Assembly (NCBI GenBank): GCA_900766785.1
Contig: CAAFWT010000026.1
Coordinates: forward strand, 1-21,321
Direction: 5' to 3'
Length of the DNA stretch: 21,321 nt
Source: an uncultured Paraprevotella sp.
GTDB taxonomy: Bacteria; Bacteroidota; Bacteroidia; Bacteroidales; Bacteroidaceae
The position numbers and the translations under genes were made by a program. The notes below the pieces were generated by a model, which did no database searches, was not told where the DNA came from, and saw only the letters and a program-made list of their open reading frames with translations. Positions 7,494 through 14,543 of this stretch are shown here, in pieces. The stretch's first letter is position 1. The number at the start of each line of letters is the position of its first letter.

Positions 7494-8193
7494 CGTGTAT
7501 GTATTTGCTTAGTAGTGAATATATCTGCTTCATCTCTTCATCAGGCAACATGGCCTGTTGCATCTGCATGACTTCTGTATCCCATCGGACAGCAGGTCCC
7601 GTCTGTGCTACCCAGGGCTTCAGTTGGTGTACCTTGGCCGCAGTCTCATCGATGAGAGGCAGCAACACCTCAAAAGGCACACCCTCGGACTGCAAAAGTC
7701 TGTGAGCCATGGAATAAAGGGCATTGGTGAAATTGCAGCAAAAGACGGCAGCCAGATGAATACTCCTGCGGCTATGGGAATCCAGCACGTGCACGCTCTG
7801 ACTGATGGATGAGGCCAGACTGGTAAGGAGGGGCAGGTCACTATCACTTTCCACGAAAAGGGGGACACGACTGAAATCCACCTCTCGTCCCTTGGATAGA
7901 GTCTGTAAGGGATAGAGTACGCCTCGCCTTCTCTGAGGCAGGATATCCATGGGTACACTCCCTGCCGTATGCACCACAAGTCCTGAGACACCTGTCAGTT
8001 CGCGAGCCACCGAAGCGATACTCCTGTCGGAAACAGCTATGATATAGACATCTGCATCCCGAGGCACTGGCTGTATGCGCGTACGTCCTCCCACAGAGGT
8101 CACCTGATGACCGGCATCAGCAAGAGCCTGCCTCAGGCGGGTAGCCACATTGCCTGCTCCTATCAGAACCGTTCGGTATGCAGGTGCTCCCAT
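7450..8193 (-). CDS. Rossmann-like protein with DUF2520
   Basis: This 247-residue cytoplasmic protein has an N-terminal NAD(P)-binding fold: VLIGAGNVATRL (residues 9-20) gives the GxGxxxT/A-type loop, and DADVYIIAVSDRSI follows. The C-terminal helical DUF2520 region spans about residues 120-245 (HLAAVFCCNFTNALYSMA, then LIDETAAKVHQL). The arrangement resembles pyrroline-5-carboxylate or ketopantoate reductases, but the substrate is not known. The start overlaps the nitroreductase gene by 31 bases and the end overlaps kdsC by 44, so the three are surely one transcript. Its neighbours suggest a role beside Kdo or nucleotide metabolism, which is inference only. Confidence 0.85.
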   Translation of the reverse strand: MGAPAYRTVLIGAGNVATRLRQALADAGHQVTSVGGRTRIQPVPRDADVYIIAVSDRSIASVARELTGVSGLVVHTAGSVPMDILPQRRRGVLYPLQTLSKGREVDFSRVPLFVESDSDLPLLTSLASSISQSVHVLDSHSRRSIHLAAVFCCNFTNALYSMAHRLLQSEGVPFEVLLPLIDETAAKVHQLKPWVAQTGPAVRWDTEVMQMQQAMLPDEEMKQIYSLLSKYIHDDQLRFKEDQGSSL

Positions 8194-8690
8194 TTCAGTC
8201 GGTCCTCGTTCTGAGGCTTACGTTCCATTCCCTTATGTCCTATGGCCAGGAGGCAGCAGACACCATATTTCTGGGGAACGCCGAGCAGGTCACGCACGGT
8301 CTGTTCGGAATCCTTCCCATCTGCAGTCTGACGGCCACGCACCTGCACCCAGCAAGCACCCAGCCCCAAATCCTCGGCCTGGAGGAGCAGACAGGTGGCT
8401 GCCACAGAGGCATCTTCTATCCACACATCACTCAGAGAGGAATCTGCCAATACGGCTATCACAAGAGGAGCACCTGCCAGAAAGTCGGCCCCCATATCCT
8501 TACACCTGCTCAGGGCTTGTATGGTGGAGACATCTTCTATCACCACCACTTCCGGGCTGTGCAGTCCCTTACTGCTGGGCGCTATGAGTGCGGCACGAAC
8601 CATCTGGCGTACATCAGCTTCACTAACTTTCTCCTCGGTAAACTTACGGTGCGAGCGACGCACGGCAAGCAACTTATTTATGCTATCCAT
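8163..8690 (-). CDS. Nitroreductase-family flavoprotein
   Basis: This small FMN-dependent oxidoreductase (175 residues) is probably NAD(P)H-driven; the physiological substrate is unknown. Seen in sequence are RRSHRKF (residues 11-17, flavin phosphate binding), APSSKG (37-42), and the helix WIEDASVAATCLLLQAEDLG followed by GACWVQVRG, all typical of nitroreductases. LLAIGHKGMERKP near the end is the usual closing strand and loop. It is the first gene of the minus-strand run; a TAACTTTG promoter box lies 37 bases upstream of its start. The length is at the lower end of the family, as for the short single-domain members. Confidence 0.9.
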   Translation of the reverse strand: MDSINKLLAVRRSHRKFTEEKVSEADVRQMVRAALIAPSSKGLHSPEVVVIEDVSTIQALSRCKDMGADFLAGAPLVIAVLADSSLSDVWIEDASVAATCLLLQAEDLGLGACWVQVRGRQTADGKDSEQTVRDLLGVPQKYGVCCLLAIGHKGMERKPQNEDRLKWEHLHTERF

Positions 8691-8726
8691 GGGAGAACAA
8701 TCTTCAAAAATTGCAATTCATATGCA

Positions 8727-8734
8727 CAAAGTTA
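8727..8734 (-). promoter_or_regulatory. -7 box of the nitroreductase run
   Basis: The minus strand reads TAACTTTG, matching TAnnTTTG. The predicted start near 8720 gives a leader of about 30 nt to the ATG at 8690. A TTTG at the right -33 spacing is not evident. Confidence 0.55.
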
Positions 8735-9066
8735 CGGAAATCTGCGGAATTGGGGAATGAATTGAAACAAAAGTGCGGAGAATGGCGTGAAGCAATGGAG
8801 AAACGAGAAGCACAGGATATCACCTCCTTCACCACATCAATAATGAGAATAGAGTCAATATTGGCTCACCAAATATATCCAGGGAGGGAGCACGGCGACA
8901 AGAAGAAAGATGACTTTCCGACAGGCATGGAGGGAAAGGTCGTTTCTGAGAAATACGCTTTGGGATAGCCTTTTTGAGCAGTAGTACTGCTTGGCAATTT
9001 AAGTGCTCATAAATGTCCTTTGAAGCACGCTTACTTTTTAAGGACAGGAAAACGCGTTTGCACCAT

Positions 9067-9141
9067 AACGTTTGCGCCCTCGGTCGCAAACGTTTGAAAC
9101 CCCAGTTGCAAACGTTTGATACTGCCATCGCAAACGTTTGC
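9067..9141. repeat. Four tandem 22-bp palindromic units
   Basis: AACGTTTG occurs four times with palindrome centres at 9069.5, 9091.5, 9113.5 and 9135.5, exactly 22 bp apart. Units two to four carry the complete GCAAACGTTTG core and the fourth is GCAAACGTTTGC; the first has lost its left half. The 11-12 base spacers differ but share a C at two positions and a T before GCA. A 22-bp step is close to two helical turns, so the sites face the same side of the DNA. This could be an operator array, an iteron-like protein-binding array or a dispersed repeat. Confidence 0.8.
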
Positions 9142-9236
9142 GTGAAAAAAGACATTTTTTCAGGTGGCCCTTTGATGACGTGTCATCCTATGCTCTGAAG
9201 AAGCAGAAAACGAAATGAGAAATAGACAAAATTCCG

Positions 9237-9274
9237 TTATCCTTAAAACAAGCCTACTCAGTAGTCAAGGATAA
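9237..9274. repeat. Inverted repeat at the end of the 263-residue gene
   Basis: TTATCCTT (9237-9244) and AAGGATAA (9267-9274) are perfect 8-bp arms, and CTACT/AGTAG (9254-9264) is nested within, covering the TGA of the minus-strand gene. The minus-strand continuation after the stem (CGGAATTTTG) is only weakly T-rich, so it is at best a poor terminator. Confidence 0.4.
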
Positions 9275-10049
9275 GGGGGACCTTATGATCCTTAGCATAA
9301 TGAACAGCACACCACAATATAGAAAAAGCACATTGTGCCAAATCCTCGGTACGATAAAGGGGGGTCTTGTGCTTTGGACGTCTAAAAAACACTTTGGCAA
9401 CAAAACTACGGGAGTCCTTATATTTTGCAGGGACATAATATTTATCATTACGCCAAGAGAGAATGGTGGCTTCATCAGCATTCCAGCGATTACGGTTCAA
9501 TTCTTCCAATTCTTCTTGCAGGAACTTCAGAGTGGATGCATAAAAGCCTTCTTCATCTTCAGACACGAAGCAAAGCGGCCCGCAGATGAAATTATCATCA
9601 TAAGGTATCCACAGTTCAACTTCGTGAAGAAGTGAACTTGGGAAATCACACTTCTTGGCTTCCTCATATATAGGGTCTTTTTGCAGAATCACATCCTCAT
9701 CCACATACTCAGGAAGGTCTCGCTTCATGTATCTGCAGGCCTGCAGAAAAACTAATGCACTGTAAGCCAACCAACCTGGTTTGTCTGTAAAATACTCTTC
9801 ATCAGTATCTTCATCCCATAGAGGAGCGGGTAGATTGGGCTGTATAGTAGAACCTAATTCATCTCTCCACTGACACAGAGCGTGGTGTATCTCTCGGATT
9901 TGAGCCGGATCTTCAATAGGCTTGATTGCCACTTTGGGATGGTACAAACAACATTTATATCCTTTTATCTCAGCCATCTTCTGTACATGAGTCTTCCAGT
10001 TACGGGTGAAATAGCGAGTCAGTGTTCCTGCATAAATATCAAGTCCCAT
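9258..10049 (-). CDS. Uncharacterised protein, 263 aa
   Basis: I do not recognise this family. The protein starts MGLDIYAGTLTRYFTRNWKT, has no signal peptide or membrane segment, and is rich in Trp, Tyr, Asp and Glu (WDEDTDEEYF, ELEELNRNRWNADE). It is probably a soluble cytoplasmic protein. The C-terminus ends with a hydrophobic helix (DLAQCAFSILWCAVHYA) and KVPLILDY. Its codons use more A and T than the neighbouring genes, and it stands alone with its own promoter (10154-10161), flanked by repeat-rich DNA. That suggests an accessory or recently acquired gene. Lone acidic proteins of this size include immunity and contact-system components, but nothing here shows that. Confidence 0.7.
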   Translation of the reverse strand: MGLDIYAGTLTRYFTRNWKTHVQKMAEIKGYKCCLYHPKVAIKPIEDPAQIREIHHALCQWRDELGSTIQPNLPAPLWDEDTDEEYFTDKPGWLAYSALVFLQACRYMKRDLPEYVDEDVILQKDPIYEEAKKCDFPSSLLHEVELWIPYDDNFICGPLCFVSEDEEGFYASTLKFLQEELEELNRNRWNADEATILSWRNDKYYVPAKYKDSRSFVAKVFFRRPKHKTPLYRTEDLAQCAFSILWCAVHYAKDHKVPLILDY

Positions 10050-10354
10050 ATCAATCCTTTTCTGTCATTACAACAACAATTTGCACCATGTTACCATTCC
10101 CTAACCCCAACTCATCACATCACCTTGATTTAAGGAGAATGGCATCCTATTCGCAAAATTAACACAATTTGTTCCAATAAACAGCCTCCTTTCTTCTGAT
10201 TTTTCAATCAGACGCAGTTTTACCTGTTTTGATTCATCGGAGGAAAGAATATCATTCACTAAAACGAACGGAACAATCAGGCGGACTGCCTCCTCAATGA
10301 AAAAAAGTTTCTCCCATACATACAAAAAAGGCCGTCTTATGCGTTTATTATATA
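10050..10354. other. Intergenic region between divergent genes
   Basis: This 305-base AT-rich gap holds the leftward promoter at 10154-10161 and a small perfect hairpin TCTGATT/AATCAGA (10195-10212). I see no recognisable TAnnTTTG box for the rightward TonB receptor gene. A 74-codon minus-strand ORF covers the promoter and is not credible. Confidence 0.4.
10154..10181 (-). promoter_or_regulatory. Promoter of the 263-residue gene
   Basis: The minus strand carries TAATTTTG (10161-10154), an exact TAnnTTTG, with TTTA at 10181-10178 about 16 bases upstream as a poor -33 element. The leader to the ATG at 10049 would be about 100 nt. Confidence 0.5.
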
Positions 10355-12745
10355 ATGAGACTTAGAATACTGCTCCTATTTATATATATATGCTCCCCTC
10401 TCATCTGTCTGGCTCAGACAGAAGAGACTGATACGATACGCGTACACCTGAAAGGACGTGTGGTGGACGAGGAGGGCGATCCTGTTTCACTCTGTATGAT
10501 AAGTGCCGGAGCCGGAGCCACCACCACAGCCAATATGGACGGACAATACTCTCTCTCCTTCAACACGGCCGACAGCGTGGTCATCACCTTCCGCATGATG
10601 GGATACGAGGTGCGCAAGAAGACACTACGCAAACCACAGGGCAAGCTCACTCTGAACGTGACCCTGCGCAGCGGAAGCAAGGAGATGAACGAGGTGGTGG
10701 TGAGAGACTCGCGCCGACAGATGAATTCCACTCAGGAAATCAGCACCAAGGAACTGAAACGCATGCCCAGTACCACGGGAAACGCCGTAGAGGAACTGGT
10801 GGCCACTCAGGCTGGTGTGAGCACACACAACGAGCTCTCCAGTCAGTATAATGTACGCGGAGGGTCATTTGATGAGAACTGCGTATACATCAATGGCGTG
10901 GAGGTGTACCGCCCCCTGCTCATCAGCAGCGGACAGCAAGAAGGACTCTCTGTCATCAACAGCGACATGGTGGAGAAAGTAAACTTCAGCGCAGGAGGTT
11001 TTGAAGCCAAATACGGTGACCGCATGAGCAGCGTGCTCGACATCACCTATGCCCGACCGCAAAAGGCTGAAGCCAGTGTTCAGGCCAGTTTGCTGGGTAC
11101 CAACATGTATGCAGGATACGGCAACCGCAAGTTCTCCTTCAGCAACGGAGTGAGATACAAGACCAACCAGTACATGCTGGGAAGTCTGGAAACAAAGGGA
11201 GAGTACAAACCCAAATTCCTGGATTACCAGGCTTACCTGTGCTGGACACCCGACAAGAAATGGACTATAGATGCCATCGGATACATCAGCCAGAACAAGT
11301 ACAACTTCATCCCTAAGAACCGTGAGACACGTTTCGGAACCATGGAGGACGTAAAAAGCTTCAAGGTTTATTTCGACGGTCAGGAACGCGACCTCTTCCG
11401 CACGCTTTTCGGAACCGTAAAGGTATCACGCCTAATGGGCAAGGCAGGGAGCATCAGCCTCATGGCATCGGCATTCAGCACACGGGAAAAGGAAGCCTAT
11501 GACATCCAGGGACAATACTGGCTCAACGAAACCAATGGAGAGGAACAACTGGGAGTGGGCACCTACATGGAGCATGCACGCAACTTCCTGCACAGCAACT
11601 CGGCCACAGCCAAACTGGCATACGAATACAGAAACAGCAAGCACCACATACAGGCTGGACTGGGATGGAGACACGAACACATAAGGGAAGAGAGCAGAGA
11701 GTGGGAATACCGAGACAGTAGCGGATATAGCGTACCGCACACGGGAGAAGCACTGCACGTCATCTACAACCTCAAGAGCAACAATACCGTCAACTCCAGC
11801 CACACAGAACTCTATCTGCAAGACACCTACCGCACCGAGAGCAAGGCGGGAATCCTAAGCATCAACTATGGAGCCCGACTCAGCCACTGGACCTGGAACG
11901 GAGAATGGCTCTTCAGCCCCAGAGCCTGCTTGGGATATGTACCTGCCGCCAATGACGCATTTACCTTCCGTCTGGCCACCGGACTCTATTACCAAAGACC
12001 TTTCTACAAGGAACTGAGAGATACGGTCACCACCGATGGAAACACCGTTGTACAACTGAACAAGGACATCAAGTCACAACGCTCATTCCAGATACTGACG
12101 GCCATGGAATACAAATTCAAACTGGCCGACAGACCCTTCAAGTTCTCCACAGAACTGTATTACAAGGCTCAGAGCAGACTGAATCCTTACAATGTGGACA
12201 ATGTGAAAATAGTCTATTATGGAAACAACTGCGCCTCGGGATATGTGATAGGAGCCGACTTCAAACTGTATGGTGAGTTTGTTCCCGGTACGGATTCCTG
12301 GATCAGTTTCGGACTGATGAAAGCACAGATGCGACTCAATGGGAAAAGCATCCCTCAGCCCACCGACCAGCGATATAACATAAACTTCTTCTTCAGCGAC
12401 TACTTCCCTGGTACCACACGCTGGAAGATGAACCTGAAAGCCTGCTTTGCCGACGGACTTCCCTTCGGCCCTCCACACACAGGACTGGAGCGAAACGTGT
12501 TTAGGGCTCCTGCCTACAAGAGAGTGGACATAGGCATGAACTACAGACTGCTGGACAACGAAGACCGGCACATGAAACATGACGTGGTGAGAAACATATG
12601 GCTGGGGCTGGACTGCTTCAACATCTTCGGTCTGAACAACGTAAGCAGCTATTACTGGGTGACAGATATCAGCAATCATCAATATGCAGTCCCCAACTAT
12701 CTCACCGGACGGATGATAAATGCAAGAGTGCTGGTGGAATTTTAG
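10355..12745 (+). CDS. TonB-dependent outer membrane receptor
   Basis: This 796-residue outer membrane protein imports an unknown ligand using TonB energy. A signal peptide (residues 1-20, ...ICLA) is followed by a carboxypeptidase-regulatory-like beta-sandwich at about 27-110 (LKGRVVDEEGDPVSLCMIS...), as in SusC-like proteins. The plug spans about 125-240 (NAVEELVATQAGVST, then YNVRGGSFDENCVYINGVEVY), and a 22-strand barrel runs to the final Phe (RVLVEF). No susD-like gene follows, which sets it apart from polysaccharide utilisation pairs and fits the stand-alone receptors used for metals, cofactors or peptides. The start has an A/T-rich upstream stretch typical of these genes. It is followed by the epimerase promoter. 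Confidence 0.9.
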   Translation: MRLRILLLFIYICSPLICLAQTEETDTIRVHLKGRVVDEEGDPVSLCMISAGAGATTTANMDGQYSLSFNTADSVVITFRMMGYEVRKKTLRKPQGKLTLNVTLRSGSKEMNEVVVRDSRRQMNSTQEISTKELKRMPSTTGNAVEELVATQAGVSTHNELSSQYNVRGGSFDENCVYINGVEVYRPLLISSGQQEGLSVINSDMVEKVNFSAGGFEAKYGDRMSSVLDITYARPQKAEASVQASLLGTNMYAGYGNRKFSFSNGVRYKTNQYMLGSLETKGEYKPKFLDYQAYLCWTPDKKWTIDAIGYISQNKYNFIPKNRETRFGTMEDVKSFKVYFDGQERDLFRTLFGTVKVSRLMGKAGSISLMASAFSTREKEAYDIQGQYWLNETNGEEQLGVGTYMEHARNFLHSNSATAKLAYEYRNSKHHIQAGLGWRHEHIREESREWEYRDSSGYSVPHTGEALHVIYNLKSNNTVNSSHTELYLQDTYRTESKAGILSINYGARLSHWTWNGEWLFSPRACLGYVPAANDAFTFRLATGLYYQRPFYKELRDTVTTDGNTVVQLNKDIKSQRSFQILTAMEYKFKLADRPFKFSTELYYKAQSRLNPYNVDNVKIVYYGNNCASGYVIGADFKLYGEFVPGTDSWISFGLMKAQMRLNGKSIPQPTDQRYNINFFFSDYFPGTTRWKMNLKACFADGLPFGPPHTGLERNVFRAPAYKRVDIGMNYRLLDNEDRHMKHDVVRNIWLGLDCFNIFGLNNVSSYYWVTDISNHQYAVPNYLTGRMINARVLVEF

Positions 12746-12763
12746 AAAAATACGCTAAGTAGA

Positions 12764-12794
12764 TTTGCTATTAGCAGTTTATTCCGTAATTTTG
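12764..12794 (+). promoter_or_regulatory. Complete Bacteroidetes promoter before the epimerase
   Basis: TTTG (12764-12767), a 19-base spacer and TAATTTTG (12787-12794) match the -33/-7 pair of the Bacteroidetes primary sigma factor. The predicted start is near 12801, about 88 nt before the epimerase ATG. It is the best promoter in the window. Confidence 0.8.
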
Positions 12795-12888
12795 TAGGAG
12801 AAGAACGAGGAACACCCACGCGGTTCCCCGTTTGCCAAGACAAGACAAACAACAAACTATACAACAACAAACAAGCAAAAAGAAAGCT

Positions 12889-13293
12889 ATGAAGATTTCA
12901 CGCATTGAACACTTGGGCATTGCCGTGCAGAGCATTGATGCCGTGCTGCCCTATTTCCGCGATGTACTGGGACTTGATGTCTACAAGACCGAAGTGGTGG
13001 AAGACCAGAAGGTAAAGACTGCCTTCCTGCAGGTTGGCGAGGTTAAACTGGAATTGCTGGAGCCCACATGCCCCGAGAGCACCGTACAGAAGTTCCTGGA
13101 CAACGGCGGACGTGGCATTCATCATGTAGCATTCAAGGTGGAGGATGGTGTGAGCGAAGCTCTTGCCATGTGTGACGAGAAGGGTATACGCCTCATAGAC
13201 AAGGCTCCTCGCAAGGGTGCCGATGGTCTGCACATTGCCTTCCTGCATCCAAAGAGCACCTGTGGCATATTGACAGAGTTATGCGAAGAATAA
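12889..13293 (+). CDS. mce: Methylmalonyl-CoA epimerase
   Basis: It interconverts (2R)- and (2S)-methylmalonyl-CoA in the succinate-propionate pathway, in the cytoplasm. The 134 residues form two vicinal-oxygen-chelate modules: EHLGIAVQSID with metal ligand His8, VKLELLEPT (52-60), GIHHVAFKVED with the second His ligand (78 or 79), and the closing GILTELCEE with Glu130. The length is typical. The frame is open to 12832, but the ATG at 12889 starts the fold and has an A-rich stretch (AAAAAGAAAGCT) before it. In many relatives the next gene encodes a methylmalonyl-CoA decarboxylase subunit; here it is a DUF1080 protein whose start overlaps by 13 bases. Confidence 0.93.
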   Translation: MKISRIEHLGIAVQSIDAVLPYFRDVLGLDVYKTEVVEDQKVKTAFLQVGEVKLELLEPTCPESTVQKFLDNGGRGIHHVAFKVEDGVSEALAMCDEKGIRLIDKAPRKGADGLHIAFLHPKSTCGILTELCEE

Positions 13294-14297
13294 TACAGAC
13301 ACTGACCTTGGCAGGGGGGATGCTTGTGGGCGGCATGCTCATGGGCGGACAGCAGGTGTGCGCACAGGATAAGCTCACTTCCGAAAATCAGCTCATCAGC
13401 CTGCGACACATCATGGAGCAAGCACAGACAGAGGCCGAGAAGGAAGCGGCTATGACCCTCATAGGTCAGACTGGCACCCTGCAAGCACTCTATTATGCGG
13501 GCACATACCTCACGGACAAGCAGGTGGCCGAAGAGGTGGCCGAAGCCGTTCTGAACATCGTGCTCAAGCACCCCGAATACAACGGAGAGATTACACGCAA
13601 TCTGCTGAAAGCATCCCTCAAGCATCTGGACAAGAAAGAACGCAAGAGCGCACAGCAATGGCTCAAGACTGCCAATCCCGACGAGAAAGGATATGAGATT
13701 CTCTTCAACGGGAAGGACCTCACCGGATGGAAAGGACTCGTGGAGAATCCCATCGCTCGCGCCCAGATGAGTGACAAGCAACTCAAGAAAGCTCAGAAGA
13801 AGGCAGACGAAGCCATGCACAACGACTGGAAAGTGGAGGACGGACTGCTGGTGTACGTAGGTCACGGATTTGACAATCTATGCACAGAAAAAAGCTATGG
13901 CGATTTCGAGATGACCGTAGACTGGAAACTGGACCCCAACGGAGCAGAACCTGATGCTGGCGTGTATCTGCGTGGCACTCCTCAGGTGCAGATATGGGAT
14001 ATCCGACGCACCAATGTAGGAGCTCAGGTGGGTTCCGGCGGACTCTACAACAACCAGAAGAACCCCAGCAAGCCTACCAGCGTGGAAGACAACAAACTGG
14101 GAGAATGGAATACATTCTTCATACGTATGGTGGGCGATAAGGTGACAGTAAAACTCAATGGAGTAACCGTAGTGGACAACGTCACACTGGAGAATTACTG
14201 GGACAGAAAGCAGCCCATCTTCCCACGCGAGCAGATTGAGATGCAAGCTCATGGCTCTAAGGTGTACTTCCGAGATATTTATCTGAAAGAATTATAA
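13281..14297 (+). CDS. Secreted DUF1080 (3-keto-disaccharide hydrolase-like) protein
   Basis: This 338-residue exported protein has a signal peptide at residues 1-28 (glycine- and methionine-rich, ending VCAQ). Residues 35-130 are mostly helical, with repeated amphipathic segments resembling HEAT-type helices. Residues 137-336 are a DUF1080 beta-jelly-roll: GYEILFNGKDLTGWKG opens it, DAGVYLRGTPQVQIWD is the central signature, and GEWNTFFIRMVGDKVTVKLNG follows. Members of this family act on or bind 3-keto sugars and other glycans; the substrate here is unknown. Its ATG lies inside the epimerase gene, so translation is probably coupled. A strong terminator follows at 14339-14382. Confidence 0.85.
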   Translation: MRRIIQTLTLAGGMLVGGMLMGGQQVCAQDKLTSENQLISLRHIMEQAQTEAEKEAAMTLIGQTGTLQALYYAGTYLTDKQVAEEVAEAVLNIVLKHPEYNGEITRNLLKASLKHLDKKERKSAQQWLKTANPDEKGYEILFNGKDLTGWKGLVENPIARAQMSDKQLKKAQKKADEAMHNDWKVEDGLLVYVGHGFDNLCTEKSYGDFEMTVDWKLDPNGAEPDAGVYLRGTPQVQIWDIRRTNVGAQVGSGGLYNNQKNPSKPTSVEDNKLGEWNTFFIRMVGDKVTVKLNGVTVVDNVTLENYWDRKQPIFPREQIEMQAHGSKVYFRDIYLKEL

Positions 14298-14338
14298 TCT
14301 ACACCATCCTGCAAGAGGTGGGTGGACTGCCAAAGCAG

Positions 14339-14382
14339 AAGAGGCCGGACAATGAATCATCATGGTTTGGCCTCTTGCTTTT
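14339..14382 (+). terminator. Intrinsic terminator after the DUF1080 gene
   Basis: AAGAGGCCGGAC (14339-14350) pairs with GTTTGGCCTCTT (14365-14376), a 12-bp stem with two G-U pairs and a 14-nt loop, followed by GCTTTT. It ends the epimerase-DUF1080 transcript. Confidence 0.8.
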
Positions 14383-14543
14383 CCAAGAATATCCAGATAG
14401 AGTGACTCTCAGTCCTGTCACCCACTCATCGGTCTCACTACCCTCACGCCAGTGACATGCTTACACCCTCTCCGCATCATGCTCAGCAAGAACATCCTGG
14501 CCACAGGAATAACCCTAAGAACTATAAGAATAAAAGAATAAAA

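Larger units (their letters stand above)
8691..9257. other. 567-base gap with repeats and inverted repeats
   Basis: This gap separates two minus-strand genes. Besides the promoter box at 8727-8734 and the palindrome array at 9067-9141, it holds AGCAGT/ACTGCT around AGT (8977-8991), GTCCTT/AAGGAC (9015-9020 and 9040-9045), a GAAAAAA/TTTTTTC hairpin (9144-9161) and GATGAC/GTCATC (9174-9187). Short ORFs on both strands cross these repeats but look fortuitous. Confidence 0.5.

Noticed and set aside
8711..8968. Plus-strand ORF of 85 codons in the gap
   Set aside because: Its first codons are the reverse of the nitroreductase promoter (TAACTTTG reads as CTKL), and it has no recognisable start context or motif.
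9054..9141. CRISPR array
   Set aside because: Repeat cores are 8-12 bp with 11-12 bp spacers that are partly conserved, far shorter than CRISPR repeats and spacers, and no cas genes are near.
8829..9198. Opposed ORFs (108 codons minus, 61 codons plus) across the palindrome array
   Set aside because: Both consist largely of the 22-bp repeat and other inverted repeats. A 22-bp unit shifts frame at every step, so the repeat was not shaped by coding.
10101..10325. Minus-strand ORF of 74 codons upstream of the 263-residue gene
   Set aside because: It runs through a good promoter box (10154-10161) and a hairpin, lacks a motif, and is better explained as leader and promoter DNA.
12746..12780. Terminator after the TonB receptor gene
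   Set aside because: Only a 5-bp GCTAA/TTAGC pairing without a T-run is present, and it overlaps the next promoter.
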